From NCBI RefSeq assembly GCF_046630445.1, contig NC_092335.1, positions 627,409,501 to 627,473,500 on the forward strand: DNA of 64,000 bases. The letters run 5' to 3'. Source of the stretch: Rutidosis leptorrhynchoides. Lineage: Eukaryota; Streptophyta; Magnoliopsida; Asterales; Asteraceae. Shown here piece by piece: positions 1 to 11,945 of this stretch. A model generated the notes under the pieces. That model saw nothing but the letters and a program-made list of their open reading frames with translations. It had not been told where the DNA came from and made no database searches. Each line of letters opens with the position of its first letter. Within the stretch, counting starts at the first letter, position 1. A program made the translations under genes and the position numbers.

Positions 1-142
1 CTATATTCCTACACCAAAACCCATATTCCCTCCCTGGTCTATAGAGATGCAACCACCGTATCCTACGTATAACCCTACCGAAGCATTCTATAGCACCTAT
101 GGTTATGCTTGGAACCCCTATTGGTACCAGTATCATCCCTAG
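1..142 (+). CDS. 3' end of ATHILA ORF1-like gene (partial)
   Basis: Reading from base 2 gives an open frame of 46 codons ending in TAG at 140-142. It is rich in Pro, Tyr and Trp and finishes with a WNPYWYQYHP-type tail. The longer copies at 10464, 50338 and 56572 end with a comparable WNPY tail, so this is the C-terminus of the same env-position gene. The tail differs more from the other copies than they do from each other, so element A is a more distant subfamily in its gene although its UTR and LTR are close. Function is unknown. Confidence 0.6.
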   Translation, partial: YIPTPKPIFPPWSIEMQPPYPTYNPTEAFYSTYGYAWNPYWYQYHP

Positions 143-2200
143 TCTACTTAGTTTTATTTATTTTGTAATTTGTAATGTTGATACGTTTAATACTTATGTT
201 AATATTGTAATAGTTTTTATAATTTTCTAACTTTTATTCTTAGATTTTAATAATTTTTGAATGTGGGGTAATATACCAAACTTCAAAAATATGTATATAT
301 GTTTGCAGTTTATCTTATGTACACAACAGGGTAAAATAACGCATTTTCAAAGACTGGCATTAAGTTCAGCAAAAGCAACTAATTTTGACGACAAGATGCA
401 AAATATATGTGAAATAACAACAAGACGGAATGAACAAATGATGTGCACCATTTATCATTCAGCAAACAAACGCCAATATGTTTGGAAACTTTGGTAAAAA
501 TTTAATCATTTTCACACAAATCACCCTCAATAATTTAAATTGTTACTGATTTCTTGCAAATGAGGGCATTGCAAGATCTTAAGTGTGGGAAGGGGTTAAA
601 TTCTTTCAGATTTTATAATTTTTATCTTAAACACTTGGTTACCATTAAAAATACTAGTAAAGCAGTAGTTGTATTAGAATCTAGTGCTCTCTGATAATAA
701 AGAACAGCCCTAGTCTTATATACTGACTACCCAATTCTAGTAAAATTTTTCAAAATTTTCAATTAAATGAACTCAAAATCATGTTTATACATATTTATGA
801 ACGATAAAACTAGGTTTTAACACCGAAATTATTGTTACCTCAGAAAGGACATAAATTGAGAAACAAACCAAAATGTTAAAATTCATTTAAAATGGAATAG
901 AGGACGATAAAAAGGAAAATAAAAGCCAAGTGTGGGAAAATTTACCAAGTTATTCAAAACATATATCACATATTTTTGTATAAATAACTGAAAATACTTT
1001 TGCTTTGGACTAAACTAAAAAGTTTTACCTGATTTACTGTAAGAAAGATGGATCTACACGATGAATCAATTCCATCATTAAAAGGAAGTAAAGTCTTCCG
1101 AAAAAGAAACGCGCTTCTTGATTTAGGTCATGAAGTTGTCGTCCAGACCAGCTGTAGGTTGACGAAAAATTTAGAAAAGTCATCACTAAAATCAGCAGGA
1201 AATCCACGGACCTCAGCATCAAATAGGGTCGCCAAGTGGTCAGATTTATCCTAACCATGAGAAGGATTTATCTCGTAAAATGGGGGGGCACCATGCAAAT
1301 TAGCTGGATAAGACTAATGAATCGGATCCCCAGAAAGGATAATCTCCTTAAAAGATCAAAAATCAGCTTTTAAGCCTGATATTACTCAATCCTTGAGATT
1401 GACCTTAAAGATTGAGAATTACAAACTCATGGAATTCGATGATATCTAAACTCGAGCTTGAACGAGAAAATATTTTGATCAAAATTATAAACCGATTTGT
1501 TTTCTGAAAACCCATTTTCAATGCGTTCATTACCTTTGAACGTAAAATCCTAGGAATTCACCTGGAATTCATTAGGTCACCTGAACTAAATCGGGTGTAA
1601 ACCGTAAGAACGGTGGTTGCATAGTGGTCAAAGACAGGACCTTGTGCCAGACCGAAAAATTATAAGGGTGAGCTTTACTATTGCTCCTACCAAGGATAGT
1701 AATTGCGTCCGACACGTTATAGACCATAATTAAAAGCATGTCAGGGGACATTGCCTTAACAGTTGCTTGTTCAACGCTTTCCTTTACAACCGGACGGTAG
1801 TTTACCGAAAGGTAATATACGGGACAAGTAAACTGGACGTGTTGCTTTCCTACTACAAGGTTAGCAAGTGGGTGACACAAAACCGCAAGTTTTGAGCTAA
1901 AATTTTCAAATCTGAAACCCACCAAACCCACAAAAATATTTTGCAAACACCGGTAAAGGGTTATTCCGGAAAACTTATCTAGGGTAAAAACTAGATTTAA
2001 TTTTCAAAAGATCAAATGTTTTCATAAAGATCCAATTTCCTTAATGGATCTAAATTTTTATAGTCATGTGGGACTGTAAACCATATCGTTACTACCATTG
2101 TTTATACCGCCGTATAGAAATCACTGATGTACAAAGTGTGAAGAATAAAGAAGTGATTCTAGTATTTCAAGACGATATTGCTTGAGGATAAGCAACGCTC
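143..2200 (+). other. 3' noncoding region of element A
   Basis: About 2 kb without a convincing gene. It matches the regions after the ORF1-like genes at 11946-14068, 51862-53963 and 58099-59260 nearly base for base in long blocks. It contains repeated AAGTGTGGG polypurine-like motifs (near 580 and 925, plus the true tract at 2201) and a conserved island at 1048-1254. Short frames here also recur in other copies, but their changes look unconstrained. Confidence 0.7.
1048..1254 (+). other. Conserved island with a 68-codon frame (copy 1)
   Basis: ATG-to-TAA frame of 68 codons starting MDLHDESIPSLKG and ending VAKWSDLS. Near-identical copies lie at 22297, 52806 and 59053; a frameshifted copy starts at 12910. 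Whether it is translated is unknown. Confidence 0.4.
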
Positions 2201-2215
2201 AAGTGTGGGAATATT
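2201..2215 (+). other. Polypurine tract of element A
   Basis: AAGTGTGGGAATATT sits immediately before the TGATAATG start of the LTR, the position of the plus-strand primer in Athila-type elements. The same motif precedes the LTRs at 14084, 23451 and 53979. Confidence 0.75.
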
Positions 2216-4202
2216 TGATAATGCTAAAAACGAACATATATTTCATAGCATTATTCCTCAAGAAAGACAAGCTTTTAGTTGCAATTGTTCTATTTACAAG
2301 TGATATTCGTTTAAATAATAAAAGGTGAAGACAAAAGACAGATTCGACGAATTGAAGACGCAAACGACCAAAAATCTCAAAAGTACAAAAGACAATCAAA
2401 GAGGTTCCAATTATTGATAAGAAACGTCTCGAAATTACAAGAGTACAAGATTCAAAACGCAAAGTACAAAATATAAAATTGTACGCAAGGACGTTCGAAA
2501 ATCCGGAACCGGGACATGAGTCAACTCTCAACGCTCGACGCAACGGACTAAAAATTACAAGTTAACTATGTATATAAATATAATATAATATATAATTAAT
2601 TATATTAATTATATATATATTATATTTATAAATAAATCGTCGGCAAGAAAGACTCCAAAAGCTGGTGAGCTGTATTTACAAACTCCGTGACTCGCGGAGT
2701 TTGAAGGCAAAAAATGCCGCGAGTCGCGGAGGCCCAAATTCTGAAAGTCCCTATAAAGCCAACCGAATTCTGATCATTTTTCACACTCTTAATCTATCTC
2801 TCTTTCAATATATACGTAAAAATATATATATAATTTATATTTTAATTTTAATTTTAATTTTAAATCCTAATAATAAGGGTATGTTAGCAAATGTTGTAAG
2901 GGTGTAAATCGAAATTCTGTCCGTGTAACGCTACGCTATTTTTAATCATTGTAAGTTATGTTCAACCTTTTTAATTTAATATCTCGTAGCTAAGTTATTA
3001 TTATGCTTATTTAATCCAAAGTAATCATGATGTTGGGCTAATTACTAAAATTGGGTAATTGGGCTTTGTACCATAATTGGGGTTTGGACAAAAGAACGAC
3101 ACTTGTGGAAATTAGACTATGGGCTATTAATGGGTTTTATATTAACTAAACAATACCTTGTTAATTTAATATACAAACTTATAATTCGATGTATTTATAT
3201 ATAACCACATACGCTTTACTGGGTACGGTGGGCGGGATATCTATAAATACCAATAATTATTCATTTTATCGGATACGGAACTGGATTAATAGTTAATAGA
3301 CTTGTTGAAACAGGGGTGAATTACATTCAAGGGTAATTGGTGTAATTGTTAACAAAGTAGTAAGATCTTGGTTTACACGCAGTCGATAACCTGGTGTATT
3401 CATTAAACAAAGTATTAAAACCTTGTTACAATTCGAATCCCCAATTAGTTGGAATATTTGACTTCGGGAATAAGAATAATTTGACGAAGTCTTTCGCTCT
3501 TTATATTTATGACTGATGGACTATTATGGACAAAATCCGTATGGACATATTAAATAATCCAGGACAAAGGACAACTAACCCATGGGCATAAAACTAAAAT
3601 CAACACGTCAAACATCATGATTACGGAAGTTTAAATAAGCATAATTCTTTTATTTCATATTTAATTTCCTTTATTTTATATTTAATTGCACTTCTAATTA
3701 TCGTATTTTTATTTTTATTGTATTTAATTGCACTTTTAATTATCGTACTTTTTAATTATCGCAAGTTTATTGTATCGCACTTTTATTATTCACAATTTCA
3801 TTATCGTTATTTACTTTACGCTTTAAATTAAGTCTTGCATTTATTTATTATTTTACATTTGGTTTTAACTGCGACTAAAGTTTTAAAATCGACAAACCGG
3901 TCATTAAACGGTAAAAACCCCCCTTTATAATAATAATATTACTTATATATATATTTGTATTTCTATAAAAGTAAACTAATATAGCGTTAAGCTTTGTTTA
4001 AAAAGATTCCCTGTGGAACGAACCGGACTTACTAAAAACTACACTACTGTACGATTAGGTACACTGCCTATAAGTGTTGTAGCAAGGTTTAAGGTTATCC
4101 ATTCTCTAAATAAATAAATATCTTGTGTAAAATTGTATCGTATTTAATAGTATTTCCTGATAAAATATAAGCTATTTTATATACTACTCTGCTAAAACAT
4201 CA
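2216..4202 (+). repeat. 3' LTR of element A
   Basis: 1987-bp LTR from TGATAATGC to a terminal CA. It contains a palindrome pair and CTATAAAG box near 2683-2758, an AT-rich stretch, and the family's conserved end block (TCCCTGTGGAACGAACC at about 4009 onward). Homologous LTRs are at 14084-16058 and 53979-55974. Confidence 0.85.
2683..2758 (+). promoter_or_regulatory. Palindrome pair plus TATA box, LTR A
   Basis: First motif CTCCGTGACTCGCGGAG (2683-2699), second CCGCGAGTCGCGG (2717-2729), which is the inverse-complement form of the first. A CTATAAAG box starts at 2751, 21 bases after the second motif. The first motif carries one G/C-to-T/A type change that breaks its symmetry. Position and spacing match the other LTRs in the window. 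Confidence 0.65.
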
Positions 4203-4459
4203 ATGGTCACAGAGTTAAACATTACATACATGGTCCGATGGAAGTTGACAATGAAGTCAATCACAATTTCAACACCACATCTAACTAAGTGTGGGGAGGT
4301 TCGAATCTTTTTAGGGTAATATGTATTTCTGTTAGAGTTAGATATTCTGTTTTCGTGTAGTTCTCGAGAATGGAATCCGAATGGTCTTTCCCTAGCAGAC
4401 CCTAAAGAACTAGTCTTCTCCCCCCATTCTGAATTTTTATTTTTTTTAGGTTTTACGAG

Positions 4460-4876
4460 ATGAAGAATTCCTTTGATCTGAACCATGGTCTAATGCTACA
4501 CGCTTTGATCACTAAACGTAATAATAACACACTCCCGAGTGACCTGGCATCAGTAATAAGAGACAAATTGGACGGAGTAAGAAAAGAACTCAGAAACGAT
4601 CATAATAAGTTACATTTTGGTAAAGGAAAATCAAAATCCGCAGCGAAAAGAAGAGCACGACACCTTGAAAGATGTCACAAATACAGAAAATGATCACACG
4701 AAGGAAAATGCTTGATGAATCAGACATATTCCAATACCGAGTTCGTTACTTTATGCAGAGAAGGACCGTTCATATGTTTCGAAGAAAAATCGTTGAATGC
4801 TCGAGGTTATGCCTATGTAGCTATAGAAAACCAATTAGTCCGACTATCTTATGAGTGGGCTAAAGCAGGTCACTGA
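4460..4876 (+). pseudogene. Decayed gag-like zinc-knuckle gene of element C
   Basis: One reading frame of 139 codons from ATG at 4460 to TGA at 4874, broken by a single in-frame TGA at 4691-4693. A basic stretch (KSKSAAKRRARHLERCHK) leads into a CCHC-like pattern in which the second Cys reads as Tyr and the stop sits between it and the His; the His and final Cys (SHEGKC) remain. The C-terminal part ends LSYEWAKAGH. A nucleocapsid-type zinc knuckle binds element RNA in gag proteins; this copy would not work. Assignment to gag is inference from the knuckle and location. No N-terminal gag domain is seen. Confidence 0.55.
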
Positions 4877-5642
4877 GAATTCTATCTCACAGATAAGTAT
4901 GTACAGTTTTTATTTTTATTTTATTGCTTTTAACCTTTTGATAATAAACGCTAAATTGTTCGCTATAAAGTATTAAATTGATATTCAATAAAATTAGGTT
5001 TTGCGACCAAAATTATTGATATCATACAAAAATTTATTACATCACTGCGAAATTTACCGTTTATTCTTAAGGTATAAATATTTTTAATCAATCAACCCAA
5101 AATATTTCAGAAATTCGTCAGAAGTAAAACTAGGTAATATAGCCGAAATTACTTTACCGAAAAGAGGGGCGTATATTTTTGACAATATTTGATTGATTAA
5201 AGTGGGATAAAAGACCAAAAAGATTTTTAATTTTATTTTTACTTTGTTTTTAAAATTAATATTAAATTAGTATTGTAAACTTTTTAAAATCAATATATTT
5301 AAGTTTGTAAATATTTAAAAAATTAAAATTTTTAATATAAGTTTGTATGTATAAAAACAAAATTATAATATAAATTTGGTGTGAATTTTTAAAATTTTAA
5401 TAATATGAATTTTTTAATTTTATGCATTTTAAATTTAAGTTTGGTGTGAATTTAAAAACAAAAATTTACTTTATTTCACTAAGATAAAAATATGATTTTT
5501 AAAATTCGTCGTGAGTTGAAAACTAGGTCGTTGAACCGAAATTGCTCTACCCAAGGGAGGGACGAGAACTTTTATTATCATTATTTTTAATCTTATTGAA
5601 TTAAAGTATGCCAAAAACATTAAAAAAAAAAACCCAAAAATC
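4877..5642 (+). repeat. AT-rich noncoding DNA of element C with serial degenerate repeats
   Basis: No gene seen. A motif of the form AACTAGGT-n-CCGAAATT-n-TACC-n-GAGGG recurs with divergence near 4995, 5130, 5520 and, beyond the solo LTR, near 9480. The same motif occurs once in other elements (for example near 808 and 22048). The remainder is A/T homopolymer-rich. Confidence 0.4.
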
Positions 5643-6017
5643 TGAAAGGACCCGTCGTAATCCATCTGGACGAAGTCTTCAGCAGTTGGTCCCATTGCGA
5701 GGTTCTGACTTCTATATACCATGAACGACTCCATGTAATATGAGCAAATGCACAGCGGAAGACTTCTTTCAAACCTGAGAATAAACATGCTTTAAAGTGT
5801 CAACCAAAAGGTTGGTGAGTTCATAAGTTTATCATAAAACAATAAAATTCATCATTTTGATACACCACAAAATTTAAATGATGCATGGTACAAATGGGCC
5901 CGAATCCTATACCCACCTGTAATGTACATGCTATATCTTTTAAATACAGTACATCTTTCTCGTGTACGAAATCATTTTCATAAATCATAGTACTCGTACA
6001 CATATCTTGTGCACATC

Positions 6018-6141
6018 AACTGGTGGCAATTATCATGTCCACATAATTCAATGGTGGCAATTTTCATGTCCACATAATTCAATGGTGGCAATTATCATGT
6101 CCGCATAATTCAATGGTGGCAATTATCATGTCCACATAATT
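6018..6141 (+). repeat. Four 31-bp tandem repeats
   Basis: Four head-to-tail units with the core AATGGTGGCAATTATCATG begin at 6018, 6049, 6080 and 6111. They differ at a few positions only. They lie inside the solo LTR. Confidence 0.9.
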
Positions 6142-6472
6142 CAATAATAATCCGCAGAACTTCTGTCTGCATAATAATTCATTCGAGGAATGTTTTACTT
6201 GTGTCTATCTCGTCAAACATTTATAAAAGCATTTCATGTATTCGCACTTCAAAACATATTTCAAAAGCATTTAATAAAGCAGTTATAAAAATAGCGCATG
6301 TATTCTCAGTCCCAAAAATATAAAGAGTAAAAGGGAATCAAATGAACTCACCTAATATATTTTGTAGTAAAAATACATATGACTATATTGAACAAGTGTT
6401 GGGTTGGCCTCGGATTCACGAACCTATATCATTTGTATATTTTTATTAAAACATATATTTGTAATCGAATAA

Positions 6473-6574
<102 letters not shown>

Positions 6575-6860
6575 AATGATATAATTTTTATATTAATAAA
6601 TTATATGTTATATATATTTATTTTGTATATATGTTTTAAAATGATTAAAATCTATATAGTTATATTAATGTATCCATATTTATATATGTATACTTGTTTG
6701 GTGTTATATTTAAAAATTCAATAGTTTGTTATTTGTAAGTATTTGTATAAATAATATTAATAGGTTTTATATATAGTTATGTAAAATATTAATTTGAATA
6801 TATGTAATAAGTATATTTTATGCACATAATATTTATTTGTTTTTAAAAAAAATAGTTTTA

Positions 6861-6985
6861 ATAATAATAATGATTTTACTAATAATAATAGTAACGCTAA
6901 TATTTATCTTAATAACTAACATGATAATAATACTACTAATAATAATAATGATAATAATGATAATAATGATAACAATAATAATAAT
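6861..6985 (+). repeat. AAT/ATG-rich microsatellite
   Basis: Imperfect trinucleotide and hexanucleotide runs of the AATAATGAT type inside the solo LTR. Confidence 0.8.
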
Positions 6986-7033
6986 GTAATAATCTAAAAG
7001 GAGACAACCTTCAAAGAGATTAAATAAGCTTCT

Positions 7034-7114
7034 AAAAAAAAATGTCAGAGCCCGAGCTCGAACCCGAGACCTCTCGCTAAACCCCCAACAAGACTAACCA
7101 TTCAACCATGCTCA
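7034..7114 (-). mobile_element. tRNA-derived SINE-like head
   Basis: On the minus strand this reads as a tRNA-like RNA polymerase III promoter. There is an A-box-like TGGTTGAATGG (plus 7098-7108), then a B-box-like GGTTCGAGC (plus 7056-7064) about 35 bases on. It ends in an A/T-rich run at 7034-7042. The spacing suits a SINE head. It is short (about 80 bp), no TSD was identified, and it could be a decayed tRNA gene. Confidence 0.45.
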
Positions 7115-9590
7115 TTTTTCTGATGTAAAAGGGATCTAAATTATTTTAACCCTTATCTTAGCTTTCTTTCTCTTCTACACCCATTATAATAACCGTATAT
7201 ATCATATAATATATATATCATCATCCTCAATTCGTGAATCTCATTCAGAATTGAACTTTGGACATGCTATCACGATCTCAATCCTAAACTTCATCATGTT
7301 CCCATCGTGATTTACAACCACAATTTCACATCTGATTATATGTTCTTCATGAGGTGAACTTCAAGGTCAATCAAAAGCGCTCTGGTTCGATCCATTCTTT
7401 GCAGGTTAGTTCCAATGTAAATTCATGTTTATAAATGCTTGTTTCAGCTATTTGAAACTTCGAATAGGCTCATAACATCAAATATTTCATGAATTGTTTT
7501 GGATCTAGGGTTTATGACCGAAAAGTGTCATTCTCAATTGAATTGAAAAAAAAATGTTTTTATGGTTCAATCAATGATCATCGAAGGTTATTCCAGTGAT
7601 CTGAGACGTATTATTTAAAGAATTCGAATAAGAAATCGAGTTTTAACTTTTTGAAGTTCCTAAGATGAATACCGTCTCTGTTCATCTTTATTAAAAAAAA
7701 CTGTTGTTGGATGATTCTTCACAGACAGGTTAATCGTTTCATTTAGATGATTATGAAATCGTTTTGGAGTTCAATTTCATTGAATTCGAATTTATGAATA
7801 TTTGGCACTCGTTGTTCTTGATTTGGTTGGTAATGGTTATGATGTTGTGGTTTGATGGTGAAATGATTTGCAGGTTAATCAGGCGCGAATAACAGACAAG
7901 AACAATGGTTGTTGCAGTTAAATGGTATAGTAGCCAAGTTCGAACGAAGTAGAAATAGAAAACAGCAATATGCAGTAGTAGTAAGTTTCAAGTTTAGAAT
8001 TTTGTTCTTTGTTTAAAGATAGTAGTTTATAGCGGTGATTTGTGGTGATCAATTAAGGTGGTCGTGGGTTTGGTGGTGATGGATGATAGAAGGAACAAGA
8101 AACAGAAAAAAATATAATCGTTACAGGTTGTTTAATAATTGATGATGATAGATGATAGTGATCTTAATGGTTTGAATGCTAACAAGGAGGTGGTAATTGG
8201 GTTTCGTGCAGGTGGGTTTCGTTGCAGCTGAAGAGAAACAGTATCAAACAACAGTTCAAGTTTATAATGATGGTAATCAATTGTGTGGGTTTTAATTGGG
8301 TGATTTGTAAGGTACACTATGGCTGCAAAGACAGAAGTATAATGGTGCAACAGCAGCATCATTTGGTGGTGTTGGTCAGCGAAAAGAATAAGAAAAAATA
8401 GAAGATTGTAGACAGGAACACATAAGTAAGAGTAATAGTCTCGCTGGTTTGGTTTGTGATGGAGATGATGACCGACAACTGTGATAATGGTTATAGAGTG
8501 GCGGTTGTCTCGAGTGGAAGAGGGTTAGTGATCTCTATGAGTCTTGGTAAGAGACTAGCGTGACGATTGAAGATTGTAGGAATATATTGCTCGCATATTA
8601 GATTACATATAAAAAAATACACATGTACAAAGATAAAGAGGAAAAGAGAACAACACACGGGTTGTATGTAAAGTTGGTACTCAAGTGGACATATCTTTTG
8701 CATTATTATTGATACCTAACCAAGATTTCCTTTTTGACTCTTCTCATAATTGAACCTAACGAATCTTGATATTATAATTAGTCACATTTTTAAATCGCCA
8801 TCGAATATATATAAATAATAGAGATATAGATATAAATATTAATAATAGTAGTGGGTTTAAAAGATGAAAAGTTGTGGTTGAGTAGTAAACGAAATTCGGA
8901 TTAGAATAGAAACATGTGGAGCCTTTTCCATAAAACTAGACATGTAGATTTATCGTTATAGTTGGAGATGAGTTGGCATGGGTTGAGTTCGCTATATAAA
9001 ACCATCGTAGAAATATATACTACAATATATGTGTATTAGTGGAGGTGAAATGAAATGGAAACGGTTGATAAATCACATATCACGGATATTTCATTTTACA
9101 AAGGAAGTGACAAGATAAAGTTATGTTGTTATATGTATCTTTCATGATACAGGAAAAAGTGAATAATACATTCACTAATTCACATTAGATAAACATGTAA
9201 GAGTCATCCATATACCTATTTACTTAATGTACATGTGTATGTATATATATCTATTTACAAATAGTTGTTCGTGAATCGTCGGGAATGTTCGAAGGTCAAA
9301 TGTATCCATGAACGCAGTTCAAAGTTTTGAGACTTAACATAGTAGGCTTTGCTTATCGTGTCAGAAACATATAAAGATTAAGTTTAAATTTAATCGGAAA
9401 TTTCCGGGTCGTCACAAAATCTTTGCTTTTAAAACTGAGCTTTGAATTGACAAATTTTAAAATTTTGTCGAGGGACGGACTAGGACAACGATCCGAAACG
9501 CCCTCATCCTAAAAAGAAACAAAATTTTAAATTTAATTAATTATTTGTTTTAATAAGTTAAAGGTTTTAAAAAAAAAAAAAAAAAGGGAC

Positions 9591-9641
9591 CTCATGCGAT
9601 CGCATGAGATTTACCCTGTAACCTCATGTGATCCCATGAGG
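9591..9641 (+). promoter_or_regulatory. Palindrome pair in the leader of the ORF1-like gene, element C
   Basis: First motif CTCATGCGATCGCATGAG (9591-9608) is a perfect 18-bp palindrome. The second, CCTCATGTGATCCCATGAGG (9622-9641), is the same motif with both central CG sites altered. The pair follows a run of A and lies about 150 bases before the start codon at 9794. The sequence type matches the pair in this element's own LTR (14553-14599). Confidence 0.6.
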
Positions 9642-9793
9642 CTGGAAAATTGGCCAGAAACAAAAAGGCCACGAGTTCTGCTCTCTGTCTCAGTTCCATA
9701 CACACACACACGAGCATACACACACAAACACCCCTAATTTCATCAATTTTTCACCAAAATCAACCAAATTTCTCGCTATAATCCGCTTTAATC

Positions 9794-11945
9794 ATGAAAT
9801 CGTTCAGAAGCTTTTCAAAGAAGGTAAAAATTACACCCCTAAATTCATAAATTTTCTAGTTTTTGTGATATTTATCAATATTTTACCTAATTCGATTTTG
9901 TTAATTTCTAGTGTAATTAGAGTTAAATTGTTAGTATATTATGTATGTATAACCTAGATTGATGATATTTAACATGATTTAAAGCCAAAAACTTCAAAAA
10001 TTTTAGGAATCTAGGGTTTGTGTTCTTGAGCAATTTGGGGCTTTTTGATATAAACATGTTATGGCCGATTTTTGTCATGAATTATTGCTAAATTAAGTAG
10101 TGTAACATGTTTAGGTAGCTAAATGATCCAAACTTTGATCCTAAACATGATTTTTGAGAATTAAAGTGGACTTTTTAAGTCTAAAATTCATGAACTTGAT
10201 TAATTTGATATAATTGCCATTTGAGACTTGTTTAATTGTTAGTAATGACTATTTTAACATGTTATTTGAGTTAAATGCTTATGAACTTTGTAAACAATTT
10301 CATATATGCTTATTTGAAAAGGTGTAGAATTGTAAAAAAATTGTGAAAATGTGTATAAGTTTAATTTTGATTTAACATGTTATTGTAATTGTTTCAATTT
10401 GTTATTTTGCTAACACTAATACATATTTGGATGCACAAATTTTGTGTTTAATGTGTTTTGCAGAGATTTACAGATACTGATGGTGCATCATCATCATCTA
10501 GACAACCACAACCGGAACAACAACAGGAACCACAACAACAACCTGATCAACACGTACCTTATTATGATCCGCTATAATTTGCTGATGCCTTTATAGTATT
10601 TTCGATGCATCCGCCAGTAGAATACCCAACGATTCCTGAACACACGTTGCATCCTAATCTGAGATTCGATAGAAGCTGGAGAGATTACCCAACATATCAA
10701 AGTAACAAATTCAAACTGATACCGAAAAATATAGAAGTGCCGAGGGTAATCGATTGGGAGCCTTTGGAAAGGGTCCAACTTACTAACTCAGTTAGACAGC
10801 ATTTGATCCAAAGGTATGGCAGCTCTTCTTTTCACGATTGGGAACGTCTATTCACCATTCGTAGACCTATATATAAGGAATGGTGTATTGAGCTTATGAG
10901 TACTATAGCATTAAATGCAAATGTAGATAGGCTAGATGATAGAAGTTTTCTTAGGTTTATACTTGGCCGTAGGATGTACAGGATGTCCATGATGGAAATG
11001 GCCAGGGCTTTGCAGATATATACTCCTAGTGAATTACTACTACCCGATTGTATGAATTTGATTTATCAGGGAGAAAGGGTAGATAGGAATTTTGACGCGA
11101 ACGCCGTCTGGAGGCGCATGTCAGATTATAACGTTTTTACGTTGGGAGGAAAACACTCCTACTTACATATTAACAAAGCCGAGCTTCGTATAATTCATAG
11201 ATTTTTGGCTAACTCGATTACACAGAGAGGTCACAATAAGGAGAAAATGACCTTACATGATTTATTTTACCTAAAGTGTATTTGAGACCCAAGAGGCTTT
11301 GTTAATATCCCTTACTGTGTTGGTTTTTATTTGTCTAAAATGGTAGAAGGAATACAGGAAGGGGGAATAATAGGAGGAGGTATTTTTGTTACTCTCATTG
11401 GAGAGTATTTGGGTGTAGATAGGGACCAAGGGGGTCCACTTTTGGAATGTAGGGAACAGGTTGAGCCTTTAGGATTGAAGGTCTATCAGGGTGATAAGGT
11501 ATTAAAGAGCAGACGAAACCAGGAAGTACCCTATGAAGGTCGTCATCCACAGGTAGAGAGAGGATCAGATGAGGAAATGGAGGAAGCGGATGACATTAGG
11601 GATGTCATTAGGGAGGCTATGACTGACGTCTACCAGCGTGTAGATGAGGTAGATATGACAAACGGGGAGAGATTTAGTCGGATAGAGCAGTGGCAAGCCC
11701 GGAATGATTACGTGCATTCCAGGCAACGACAGCATGATATATGGGACTATCATCAGCGTCAGATCATGAGTCGACTGTCACCTCAGGATCACTACGTACC
11801 GACCCGACCCGCTTACTATCCTCCACACCAGCCCGAGATGAGACCACCATATACTCTCTACGACCCTAACCAGGCCTACCAGTACACCTATCACCAACCA
11901 TGGAACCCGGACGACGACATGAACTGGAACCCCTATCCAGATTGA
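9794..11945 (+). pseudogene. Spliced ATHILA ORF1-like gene of element C, two stops
   Basis: Exon 1 (9794-9823) encodes ten residues, MKSFRSFSKK. A donor follows (AAG|GTAAAA) and a 640-base intron runs to TTTTGCAG at 10463. Exon 2 continues in phase to TGA at 11943. It is nearly identical to the open copy at 56572. Two in-frame stops break it: TAA at 10575-10577 where the other copies have CAG, and TGA at 11283-11285 where they have an Arg codon. The exon 2 product has a Gln/Pro/Glu-rich start, a conserved core (SITQRGHNKEK, GGGIFVTLIGEYLGVD) and a Pro/Tyr-rich tail. The family resemblance is to the plant ATHILA ORF1 domain, whose biochemical role is not established. Confidence 0.75.

Larger units (their letters stand above)
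1..4202 (+). mobile_element. Athila-like LTR retrotransposon A, 3' portion
   Basis: The left edge of the window lies inside this element. What is visible is the last 46 codons of an ORF1-like gene, about 2 kb of 3' noncoding DNA, a polypurine tract and a complete 3' LTR ending at 4202. The same order recurs at 10464-16058 and 50338-55974, which defines the family. The LTR is followed directly by sequence of another related element (C) with no primer-binding site, so this is a 3' LTR and A is nested in C. The 5' half and one TSD lie outside the window. Confidence 0.85.

Noticed and set aside
261-497. Small frame of 70-78 codons recurring at 261, 12124 and 58276 (ending RQYVWKLW)
   Set aside because: Copies differ by many amino-acid changes, the copy near 52080 is frameshifted, and the 17251 element has only a degenerate version. 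This looks like a by-product of similar DNA, not a gene.
2199-2543. 114-codon minus-strand frame at the LTR start, repeated at 53962
   Set aside because: It lies across polypurine tract and LTR promoter DNA, antisense to the element, with no domain and no codon bias.
6018-6141. CRISPR-like regular repeats
   Set aside because: Direct tandem units with no unique spacers, in plant DNA.
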